Assembly (NCBI GenBank): GCA_007449985.2
Contig: VIIQ02000679.1
Location: forward strand, 139,001-203,000
Length of the DNA stretch: 64,000 bases
Direction of reading: 5' to 3'
Source: Desmodesmus armatus
Taxonomy: Eukaryota; Chlorophyta; Chlorophyceae; Sphaeropleales; Scenedesmaceae
Shown in pieces: positions 35,541 through 46,081 of the stretch (position 1 is its first letter; every line of letters begins with the position of its first letter). The position numbers and the translations under genes are program-made. The notes under the pieces were generated by a model, which searched no databases, was not told the DNA's origin, and worked only from the letters and a program-made list of their open reading frames with translations.

Positions 35541-36474
35541 CGGCAGCAGGCGCCCCAGAGGCCAGCAAGCCACCAGTTCTGCCTCAGTCTAGGCCTACCC
35601 CCTGAGGCGCCGCTTCTGAGGCCTGCTGTCGTACAAAGAGTTGATCCAGTGCAGCTTTCCAGCATGCTGTCTTTCAACGGCACTCGCTGTGCGCTCGCTG
35701 TGTCTTTTGTAGTCACTACAGTTTGGCAAACGAAAAGTGCATCATGCATCAATGGATGTGCCCTATGGTTGCATGTGCACCAACACGCATGTACAGAATG
35801 TTGATATGCAGCACCCTAATATGTGGGGCATGACATTGTTTGAGCACAACGGGGAGTGAGTTGCGCATGTGGGTTGGTCACACTTTTGATGGTGGCCTCA
35901 GCTGTGGGGGCAGGCTTATGCTGAAGCTGATGAGGTTGCATGGCGTTGTTTGAACCGTGTCCTTTTAAATAGGATGCCAATCATGAGGCTCACGCCCTGG
36001 CTCAGTGCTGTCAATGTACACAGTCAGTACAGTGACTGTACACTTTCCATGTACATGGACACACTCCACTTCATGAAAGACACCCAGCCATGTACTAAAT
36101 ATTCAAAACCACGATGTGCATTTATTAGACAGATGTTTGCACCTCAAAGGTTGCCAGCTGCCCTCTGGCCCCAATTACCTGGGGGGTAATATATTCTTGC
36201 TACAGCCTCGCCATTAGCTGTAGCATACCAACGCCATGCCGCCGGCGTGAATATCTTCCGCTGCTTTCTAGCTGTAAAGATGCATTTGAAAATGCATCCA
36301 ACCTCTGCGCTCACCAACCCTCGGCATGGTGAGTCAATGTACAGGTGGTATCGGTAAAGTGACTCCTGACACAAGCATAGATAGACCAGCTGGAAGACAG
36401 GACGTAGTTTGTTGTACCCTCACGCTCTGACTGTGTGTTCACTCGTGAAACGCTGCTCCCTAACGTCCTGTGAA
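35541..36474. other. Intergenic region between the two FN3-like paralogs
   Basis: Presumed 3' UTR of paralog 1 and promoter of paralog 2. An imperfect inverted repeat with arms TGTACA-GTCA and TGACTGTACA lies at about 36015-36042, and ATTACC/GGTAAT arms lie near 36174. No gene seen. Confidence 0.45.
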
Positions 36475-37735
36475 ATGGCTCGGGTGCTCCTGGCGATCTG
36501 CGCTCTTGCTGTTGCATGCAGCTCGGCATTTGCAGCGCCACCCCCATGCAACAGAAACAAGGACCCTAGGGCGCCTTGGAACACGTTGCTCACCCGGAAC
36601 ACGTTCTCGAATGGAAAAGCAGGTACGCCCACTGCTTCGCTCCTTCCGGGCCATACACCAGAAAGATGCGGGGTGCGCAGCATATTGTGTGCCAATACAA
36701 ACTGAAATGCACCAGCTATGTTTTCAAGCCAGCGTCAGCGTGAGATCACAGCCGATGTCACTACTTGTATCAGCAGTGACCAATCAGTGACCCGCCAGTG
36801 CTGCAGTGCCAACACTCTTCTTGTTGCTGTGCAGAGCTGTCAATGTCATGGAGAAGCCCTGTGAAGGGTCCCGGAGATGGCTGCCTTGATGGTTACAGGT
36901 GATGCACAGTGCTAGCAGTGATGAACAATCCTGCAACAGGAACAGCATAGCCTTGCAATTGGCCAATTTGCCAACAGCCAAGGTGACAGAGCCTGTGTGA
37001 CAGGCTGGCAGGCGGTGGCACAACTGCCTGTGTGCCTTGACACTGCGCCCTCAAAACAGCACAGTTCGACTGGCCAGCACACCAGCTTGAAAGTTCATGA
37101 ACATCTGTGTGGGATGCGATGTGTGCATGCAGGGTGGACACCAACGCCAACGGCAACAGGATTGGCTCTGATAGGCTGATGGCAGACCCCCTGAAGAGTG
37201 ACATGTACCACACCATCAGGGTCAACCCTGGACAGACTGTCAACGTCAAGTAAGCAACCATGCTACTGCCACTACTGCAGCCCTCTGCTCATCCACCAGC
37301 CTGCATGTTGGGAATGTTGTTGACCCTCGTCTACTGCTGCCACAGCAACTCTGCACAAGAGGTGCCGCCTGTCTACTGTGATTTTGCAACCATGGAAATC
37401 CTGCAGCACTCCCCCTGTGGCCAGCCCTGGTAACCTACGCTATGCAGTGCACATCAGGACCAACGCTCTTCTGGAGGAAGCGGGTTAGCCTCGTCGGGCC
37501 TGTCGAGATCCACGAGATGCTTGGATGCTTGCTTGAAGACTAGTTGGGCTTGTACAGTGAAAAGCGGCTGACTTGCAGCTGCAAATGATGGTGCCAACAC
37601 CTTACTGCCCCTGCTGCTGTGACATGCGCATGCAGGGTCACGGCCTTCAACAGCGGCAACGGCAAGGAGTCCCCTGCTGCTGATGTGGCAACCATCAAGG
37701 CAGCAGGCCAGCCTGTGACTGCAGTGCCCCTGTAG
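36475..37735 (+). CDS. Small secreted fibronectin-III-like protein, paralog 2
   Basis: Four exons join in phase: 36475-36622, 36835-36898, 37133-37249 and 37636-37735, coding for 142 residues. Residues 1-20 are a signal peptide (MARVLLAICALAVACSSAFA). Conserved blocks shared with the upstream paralog are PWNTLLTRN, ELSMSWRSPVK, GDGCLDGYR, YHTIRVNPGQTVNVKV and NSGNGKESPAADVAT. The order SW-x-P, GYRV, Y-x-I-x-V-x-PG and V-x-A-x-NS-x-G-x-ES resembles one fibronectin type III domain, which suggests a beta-sandwich used for binding outside the cell. Two Cys (before the domain and in GCLDGY) could pair. Ligand and role are unknown. It is intact, unlike its neighbour. Confidence 0.8.
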
Positions 37736-38023
37736 AGGTGCCGTCACATGCCATAGCATCTAGCTGATGCCATCACGGCCATCACATGCATTTGGCGGCC
37801 CGCAGTGCAGTGACTCACTCGGACACTGGGCGGTATGGACGATGCGGTCAGGGGCCCGAGCCCTTCTAAACCATGATGTCAGGGTGCAGGCAGCTGCCGC
37901 AGCGAGAGGTGTATCAGTTATGCTGGCTGGGGTGCTTGGTGGCAGTCAAGCTGCTGGTAGCTGGCTGGTGGCCAGTTCCTGCCCACCCACCTGGCATCGC
38001 GTTCGGAACGGGTACGACACAGC

Positions 38024-40949
38024 ATGCAGACTTTCTCAAAAGGACTGGCAGCACCCCTCGTCACATGGCAGCAGCTGCTGGAAAAGAAGGTGAGCATGCC
38101 TATGCGCAGTGCAGCTTGTTCGGCGTGCACATCGTGGCTTGCTTGTCTGTGCTGTATGGCTGCTGCAGGGGCAACTGTTTCTTGCTCTACCACATGATAC
38201 TGCTTAGGCCTTCTTGCTGCAAGAACGGCACAGCCTGACACATAGCTTGGATGTATCAGAATCAGCCATCCGCATGTGACAACTGCTTACTAATGTTGAA
38301 CAGTGAAGCTGCTGGTTGTAAGCAATAGTCCTGTGCTGAAAAAAGTCATTGTGCTGATCTGCAGGTGCCGCACTCAGTGTTGGGGGCGTGCTGCCAGCTG
38401 ATGACACATGACAACCGTGAGGCAGCATTCACAGCACAGACCCTAGCGTCTGTGCTCATCACACACGCGGCTGAAGCGCTGCCAGCACCAGCAGACGGCG
38501 CAACCAGCAGCAGCAGCGGCAGCGGCAGCAGCGAGGTCCTGGTCTTGCTGTGGGATCAGATCCAGCAGTCTGGCCTCCTGCCGCACCTGCCAGGCTTGTT
38601 GAGCAGCAATCTAATTGCCCTGCAAAGCGGCTATCAGTCAGGGACTACAGCAGTACCTCAGGACAGGTTGTCCGCTCAGGTCTTTGTCCTGCTTCAGCTG
38701 CAGAAGAGCCTGCAGCACCTACAGTCCTCACTCCCCACAGCACGTCAGGCAGGGCCGCAGTTTCTGGATGGTGCCATGCAGCTCAGCATGAGCAGCATCC
38801 GCTACGTCAGCACTGCTTTCACACAGGCAGGTCGACAGGAGTGGATGGAGCACTGGCTCAGCATGGTCAACACTGCTGCCAACAACCTGCTACGCAGCTT
38901 CATGCTGCAGCAGAAACGTGCCAGCATCCTGCGCAGCAGCAGCAGCCAGCAGGGTGCCACGCTTGCAGCCCTGCAGTCAGAGCACACCCTGCACTGGGTG
39001 TGCCTGGATACTGTTGTGTCCATGCTGGCACAGTTCCTGCGGCAAGGCACAGCACCTGCTGGCAGCAGCAGCGGCGGGGCTGCAGGACACAGCCACCGGC
39101 GCAATCAGCAGCCCTCTGCAAGCAGTATTAGGTCATCATCATCATCATCATCAGCAGGCAGCACCTCCAGGGGGCCACGGCAACCCGAAGCTTTGGCGGA
39201 CAGCATGCCCGCAGCCTACAGCAGCATGTTGGAGCAGCTGGGGTGTAGCCGGGAGGTGGGGCTGTGGCTGGGCAGGTTGAGCTGAGAAGCATGGACAGTT
39301 ACAAGGGTGCAGTGGGTGGGCGGGGCTCGTTCGGTTGGATGGAGCCGCACCGTATTGCGGTGATGCGCGCGCTGCACATCTACTCCTCTCTGCAGGAAGC
39401 CCTCGAGCAGAACAGCACACCGCAGCCAGCAGCACTGCACCTGTCAGTAGCAGCGGTCTGCCTAGAGTGGCTGTCCATCATGCCCCCCGGCAGGCTATCG
39501 GACATGGGGGCAAACTGCGCAGCTGTGGGCATGGTGGCTGCCGATGCATGCACCTATGGGCAGCAGCTGATGGAGCAGCAAAGCCAGCTGCCACAGCAGC
39601 AGCAAGCAGCAGGGGACGCAGTGATGGCCATGGCTGCCAACACCACTGTTGCGCGGCTGAGTGCTACGGTGCTTGAAAAGCTGATGAGTGAGTGGCGCAG
39701 CTTGTCAGACAGTGGACAGTCCAGCACAGGCGGCCTTCTGAGCAGCGTTAGCAGCACGCAGTCCCCCCTGCAGCCCTGCCACTACCTTCTGAGCATGCTT
39801 ACAGCTGCATCAGCCACAGCGCCCAACGCCAAGCTGCTGCAGGATTGTGTACGCATGGCCGCGCACGCAGCAGCAGCGGCTGCACCAGCAGCCCCCTTTA
39901 CCCACAGGGAGCAGCTCCAGTACAGTACACGCGTCGTGGGGTCTGTTTCCAGCCTTCTCGCTGACATTGAGGATCAGTCCGGACCTGTTGGCCAGCCAGT
40001 GGCGTACGCAGGCCGCTTGGTTGCCCGCTTGTTGCTGCCGCGGATGTCAGCAGCCCTGACGCCATGCAGCTATTTGGCCTGCTGTGTAGCTTGCTCAAAG
40101 CCTACAGCAAGATGGACGATCACACAGGCATGTCAGCAGCAGTGTTGGCTCATGCCGCAGTGTCCTTCATCGTGGAAGCAGCTGTGTCGAGCGGATCTGC
40201 TGAGCCGGGGGCAGCGGCAGTCCTAGCAGCTGCTCATGCACAGCAGCGCTGCCATGGCTCATGCTGCTGGGCCGCTGCTGCTATGTTGTGCAGCGGTATT
40301 GCAGCATTTGCAGGTGGACTTGGAGGCAAAGAGTCCTTCTCTCACTGAGGGTGGTGGCACGGCCCTCCTCCATAGGTTGGTTGCCCTTGGCACCAGCCTG
40401 CAGCACCTGCATGCCAGCCTCGCATGCGTGGTGCAGTGGCTGGCAGCAGCGGGCACTGTGCAGCAGCTGAATGCACTGGGGTATGAGCCAGTGGGCATGC
40501 AGCAGCGCCTAGCAGCGGCAACACAAGCGCTCCAGCCTAGAGTGCTGAGCGATGCCCTGCATGATGCAGGTCTAGACACTGCCAGCGGCACAACAGCAGT
40601 ACTGCTAGTAGCTGTGCTCAAGGGCATTGAGGAACAGCTGCAGGTAGCTGGCAGTGTGCTGGCCACATTTGCAATCCCGCATGCCTGCAACAACCCAGCC
40701 TGCGACAATGTGTGTGGCCCCTCAGAGGCGCAGCTGGTGGGTGGGCGCAGCTGCATCTGTGCTGGCTGCCTTACAGCCCGCTACTGTGGGAGGGCCTGCC
40801 AGCGTGCGGCATGGCGCCAGCACAAGCCTGTGTGCAAGGCGCTGGCAGCAGCAGCAGCGGCCGCCGCGGCCACAGCAGCAGTACCAGCTTCTGTGGGAGG
40901 AGTGCGGGGGCCAGCTGACAGCGGCACTGTTGGCAGCACAGCACAGTGA
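38024..40949 (+). CDS. zf-MYND protein with several reading-frame breaks
   Basis: A long helical, Leu/Ala/Gln-rich protein ending in a zinc finger. First supported exon: ATG 38024 to 38089, ending TWQQLLEKK; it joins in phase at 38365 to VPHSVLGACCQLMTHDN. The frame then continues to about 39255, switches to another frame (about 39276-40003), then to a third (40051-40171), and back (40230-40949). In-phase but very short GT-AG introns (40004-40050, 47 bases; 40172-40229, 58 bases) could explain the last two switches; the first has no acceptable intron. The C-terminus has the MYND order: CNNPAC, CDNVC, CICAGC, ARYCGRACQRAAWRQHKPVC. MYND fingers bind Pro-rich peptides. Either the copy is decaying or the assembly has indels. 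Upstream exons may exist. Confidence 0.65.
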
Positions 40950-42269
40950 GACTGCTTTCGGCGAAGGCTGCAGGATTCCTGGACAGTCTGTTTTGAGTGA
41001 CATGGCAATCATGGGAGTGATTGTTATGTTTGTTGCAATTGGGGACGTCAGGTTGCGGTGGATGTGTCAATGACACTTGTAAGCACAGCATGATGCTCTG
41101 TTGCATCAGGTATCGGCATTCCATGCAAACGGCCCATTGCTGCAAGTTGCTCTATATGATAGCAGTGCTGTTCTAGATGCCGCAGTCTGATTCAACCAGA
41201 TCGGCTGTCCATCGCAGGCTGCATAGGTGTTGCAGTGTTGTGTCGATTGCAGCACACTTTCAGTGCCGTGCTGGCTTGCTGGTGCAAAGCATCAGCAGTT
41301 TTTGACTTTCTGTTTGCACACTGTCTGAGTCTTGGCCTCTAGTGTGCAGCGCTGCACTTGGTGTTCAGCACGGCTGTGCATACAAAGTCGCCGACTGTTT
41401 ATATGGTGGCAAACTGCCGCAGTCATCCGATGACCTGAGGTGCAAAATCTGCCAAATCTTGCCTGAACTTCAGGCTGCACAGGTGGCTGGCTAGTTGCAA
41501 AGATGGTGTTTGTCTCATGCACCTGCTGCCAAAGCAGGATGCCAAGCCAACTGTTTGGTGTGTCGGGTGGTTCTTTTGACTTGGGTATACCGGCCGATGG
41601 TTTCCATATGGGAAGCAAGGATCATGTCAAGGATTGGGGCTGCTGGGCACCGTGCCAACAGTGACTGTTGCGTGAGTATCCCCTGCATCTTGTAGTTGTT
41701 TGTGCTTGCAGTTGTGTTTCTTGAAGTTGTTGGTGCTGTACCTTGAAGTTGCGGCACAGCTTTTGTGCTTGAGGATTTTGGGTTGTGTGCGCACTTATCC
41801 ATGCCCACTTTGTTGCGGCATAGGCCAGGGATGTAACACGTTCCAATGGTTCTGCAAATACTAGCATGTTGCTGCACTTCAGGCCAGTTTGCTGCGGAAG
41901 CGCAGCTGCATGAGAGTATCATGCCATGATGGCTGCATGCAGTGGGTGCATGAAGATGCCTCGTTGGCTGCAGCCGGGCCGGTGTTGCAAAGTGACATGC
42001 TATCAATATGTTCTGCGTGTTGGATCTTTCAGCCAAGCTGTTTCGTTGCGGCTACTCTGAGGTAATCATCAGGAGTTGGAAGAATGCCGGCGTGCATGAA
42101 GGGACCTTCCGCCGAGGCACACTTGCAAGGGTCGAAGCTCGGTAAGTCGGCCAGAACGTCATCTGTCGCTATAAGTGTTTCATGAGCGCTCAGTCACACT
42201 CAGCCGACGTGGATTCATACTCAGTCGACGTCACACTCAGTTGAACAATCGCTTTGAGGCTGGTGCGAG
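40950..42269. other. Intergenic region
   Basis: Between the MYND gene and the lectin-like gene. Open frames are short and without domains. Promoter-like repeats occur next to the right gene (see 42189-42240). Confidence 0.45.
42189..42240 (+). promoter_or_regulatory. Repeated ACTCAG-YCGACGT motif upstream of lectin-like gene
   Basis: CACTCAGCCGACGT, ACTCAGTCGACGTC and CACTCAGTTGAAC occur in 50 bases, ending about 30 bases before the start codon at 42270. The ACGT core resembles bZIP sites, but a role in transcription is inferred; the position could also be 5' UTR. Confidence 0.4.
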
Positions 42270-43298
42270 ATGGTCAAAGTTGCAGCAACCGCGCTGTTGC
42301 TAGCATGCGCGTTCTTGGCATACACAGCGCAGGGTGAGCGGATCGTTTCAGACTGAGATAGTACCGTGTGTTCAAAGCTTCTGCAAAGCTTTTGCAGAAG
42401 GTGTGGTGACGCTGCATGAGGCTTGCTGCAGGTGCCCAGATCCGGTTGGCAGATGCATCCAATGAGGCAGCAGATGATGCAGATATCAGGGTCTCAGGCC
42501 CAGGTAAGTGCCCCTCCTGACAAGCCAGACTAGAGCGTCTCTTGCAACTTGATATTGGGTGTGACACGTGGCGTTCTCAGTGGGGGAAGAAACAGCCAGC
42601 TGCAGCCTGACAGCGGCCCTAACTTTGAGGCTGCCTGTGCATGCCTCAGCCTGCTGCTGTCAAACATATCTTTATGTACTGTTAACCTCCAGCTGACAAC
42701 TGCATGAGCCGAGGTCCAATGCAAGACCTGTTGTTTGACGGTCAAACTTTGACCTCACCATGACACATACCCCCTCCTCGCTGTACCTCATTTTGCTGCA
42801 ACAGTCTTCAGCGTAAGACCCAAGGGAGGCAGCAACTCCGAGTCGCAAGATGACCTGTCACCCTACGACATCTCTTGTCCAGGAACCACCTCCTTCATCA
42901 CAGGCCTTAACGTCAGGCAAGGCACCATCCTGGCTAAGCGCAAAGAGTTTGGCAACAGCAAGGTCCCAATCGACATCATCGAAGCAATCGCCCCAGTCTT
43001 TTGCAGTGATGGCGGAGTGGCGTCCACCAATGTCCCTGTCCTGCCAAGTGGGGCTCGCAGAATCTGGTGGCACCCTAAGTCCCCTACAGGCTACACAGGC
43101 ATCAAGCTGCGTGTGGGAGACGTCATTGATGCGGTTAGCATGATAGAGGAGCGGTTGATCGACAGCTTTTTTGGGGGATCTGGGGGCGAGTTGGACGGCG
43201 TGAAGTGCCCCACTGGGTACCTGATAACTGGACTCTATGGAGAGGCCACAAAGGACCACATTGTTACCCTTGGACTGCGTTGCCGCAAGGTGGTGTGA
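42270..43298 (+). CDS. Secreted Cys/Gly-rich lectin-like protein
   Basis: Three exons join in phase: 42270-42333, 42432-42503 and 42805-43298, coding for 209 residues. Residues 1-21 are a signal peptide (MVKVAATALLLACAFLAYTA). After a spacer, the mature domain contains two similar blocks: CPGTTSFITGLNVRQG with DIIEAIAPVFCSDGG, and KCPTGYLITGLYGEATKDHI with VTLGLRC; between them is GYTGIKLRVGDVIDAV. The pattern C-x-G-x-x-I-x-G-x-x-x-x-x-G plus D-x-I-x-x-I-x-x-x-C resembles beta-prism folds such as jacalin-like or vitelline-membrane-type proteins, so carbohydrate binding in the extracellular space is plausible, but I cannot assign the family. A candidate TGTAA poly(A) signal lies at 43705. Confidence 0.78.
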
Positions 43299-45040
43299 TG
43301 AGACAAGTGGCCGGGGCTGGGGATGTTCCGGTCGGCATACGTAGATGTTGGGTGCCTCAACTGGGGCGCACGTCTATTTTCCCCAGTGATTGTGACCGTC
43401 ACAACGTGGCACGTGTGCCATGCCGACATGGGGTTTTGATTTTCTATGGCACCGTCATGGGTGTGTATAGTATCACGTTGGCAGTTTTGGAATGGAACCA
43501 CAGTTGGAGGTGGGCTGTGTGCAATATGCGAATGCAAGCCTGCAAGGGCGAGGGCCACACCTTTGACAGCAACAAGCCGCAAGCTTGAACTTCAGGCTTA
43601 AGGCAGGGCTTGCAGGCTTGCACAGGGTGTCTGACACCTTATTGCATGATGCACTTGGTGGAAGGTGACAGAGCTTTCCGTCACAGTCACAGATAGAGTT
43701 GCCATGTAACAGTGATGTGCAGACTAGTCTTCATGGTGCTGCAAGTGAAGCAGGTTGCCTGGCCGCTGGGCCTTTGGCTTTGATAATTCATTCGGCAGTG
43801 AGCATCATGTCTTCACCTGCTACGCCCTCTGCAGATGATCGGCAGACCTGCCGATCACCGTACTACGGGGCCTTGGGTCTTGGCAACTACAGCTAACAGC
43901 ATGCATGGGTTTTACCATTGTTTTCCTAGTTGAATGGGCTCTAGGTTGTGCAGGAGCCGCCTGCAGCTGATTTTGTATGTCTGGAAAGGGTGCACAGGTC
44001 AGTGCCAAAAGTTTTCTAACAGTCATCATGAACCACTGAGGTTTGGCATGTGCTGCAAGTGCAGCTGGGGTTTGTGGCCAAGCTGCGTGGCTGTGGTGCC
44101 TGTTGTGGGACTCGCACTGCCGCAGTGGATCGGATGCAATGCTGCAGCAGACAGCGCTGTCTTCTGTGCACCTGTATGGTGTACTGGTGTGTTGCAGCTG
44201 CAAGGCGACATATGGGTACGCTGCTGCAATACAGAGCAAGTGAAGGTAGTACCTTGGGCCGCCTAGTGTAACAATTTGTCGCGCAGGGGGCCCCTTACAA
44301 ATGCTTTGTCTTATGGATGCGAGCCTTCAAGGCAGTGGCACTGCGCTGAGTGCATATGGAAGGGATCACCAATCGGCCCAATGCCATCAAGTTGATAGGT
44401 GTCAGCTACAGGTCAACCGTACCTTAGTGAAGTTGTGCAGTGAGCAAACTGTTGCTGCTGGCGGCCAGCCAGACTGCTGATGCCAAAACGGATCACGAGC
44501 AGAGAGGTGAGACATTGGCTGGGTACAAGCACTGACTCAGTGGATCCAGTGGATGTGTGAGCCCCTCACAGTTTTGTGCAGACATACAATGCAAGGTATC
44601 CGATGCCTGAGGTGAAAACAGTGCAAGTTTTCAACCGTTGCATGATGCAACCATCAACCTGGAGGTGCAGCAGTTGCCTACCATGGTGCACTGCAACTCT
44701 GCCAGTAGCTGAACCAGACAACAAGATCGCGGTCTAGACCTCGGCGCTAAGCCGCCGAGTTTCAAACTTGGAAAACACTGGCCGCACAGTACAGGCAGAC
44801 TTTGGAGCAAATTTGAGAGCTTCACATGCCTGTTGAGCAAATTTGATGATGTTTTTTGTTGCTAGGCTATGCCTTGTGACCGATAAGATACATGTTTTGG
44901 ACAACTGCTGTGTTGACAGAGGCTCTGTCAATTGGTTCTGCTCTTGCCCACTAGTGTTCTGCATGTCTCGGGGGGGGGGGGGGGGGGGGGTAATCTGATG
45001 TTGCATCAGCATGGCACGTCGTGATTATCTGAACCCACCA
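43299..45040. other. Intergenic region
   Basis: Holds the 3' UTR of the lectin-like gene (TGTAA at 43705-43709) and a run of about 21 G at 44970-44990. No recognisable gene or repeat element otherwise. Confidence 0.45.
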
Positions 45041-46081
45041 TCTCAACACAGTGCCACTGGCACGCCGAAACTGTTACATGTCGGCCCAGCCGTGGCATGT
45101 CGCACAGTGTCACTGGCACAAGGCACTACCTGAAAGATTGTGGTGACCAACGGCACCGCCATCATGTTGGATAGTGTTGCCATACAGCACCCACAGTATG
45201 CTGCATTGCGATGTAGCTGTCACGATCTGACTTGGTGCACACCCCGTGGCCATGTGAAACCTTCACTCAAGAGGAGTCCACCTTCTCGCTACACCTGGTT
45301 GCCATAGCCTAATTATAATGATTGTGGCTCCCATCAGTGTTGCTCAATAGGGCGCCACCCCACAATTACAGTTGTACCTGAAGGCACATTCTCCACACAT
45401 CATCTTCGTTGCACAGCATGTCTGGCTGACGTCAGCAACCAGCCTGCTGATGGTGCTCAGCGCCAACCTACCAGCTACCTGCAGGCAGCCTGGTGTGGAC
45501 CAAGCACTGCTTGTAGTGGCACTCAGGCTGGGATAGCGGCATTGGACCCCGACAGTCCCTCGGCAGCCTGGCAACAACTGTATGCAGCTACAGCAAGGAA
45601 GTTCATGACGCCAGGCAAGCTGCAGATGTGCCACGTGGCACATGTGGCACGGTGCCACTAGCAGGCTGCTGCAGCAAGCCTTGCATGAGGTTCATGATGT
45701 GTACCACAACACGGCTCAGCCCCACATTGGAGGGCTGGCACCCAGGGTACCCCGGTTTGACCAGCCCAACACAATATACAATGCTGTCGTTACTGGCAGG
45801 CCGTACCACCGCAGGTGCGACGCTCAACACCAAGCCAAGAGATGCCATCTGGGTTGGACTCGGTAACCCGGTAACAGGCGGCCTGACTGAGCCCTGCATT
45901 GACCCTGGGTTGAACCCTGTCAAAGGGGTATGCAAGCTAGCTGTTTTCAAGAGGGAGGTAGCCAACCTGCAGACTGCCACGGAAGACCAAGTGCCCAGCG
46001 GGCATCATGCCCAGAGAACTTACGTGCCACGCACTGAGTACACCCCCTCCACATACACACCGCCGCTAGGGCCAGCTTAGT
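45041..46081 (+). repeat. Degenerate segment duplicated at 53390-54300
   Basis: This stretch and 53390-54300 are ancient copies of each other: both start CTCAACACAGTG and share GTGTGGACCAAGCACTGC-like, TTCATGACGCCAGGCAAG and ACACGGCT blocks in the same order, and both end just before an ARM-family gene on the minus strand. The right copy keeps frames such as YVWATVAPGTTLQVVGWTNH, so a coding origin is possible, but neither copy has an intact gene. Confidence 0.6.

Noticed and set aside
34787..35752. 321-codon minus-strand frame opposite the FN3-like exons
   Set aside because: It reads Cys/Ser-rich sequence with no domain and is antisense to exons supported by homology between paralogs.
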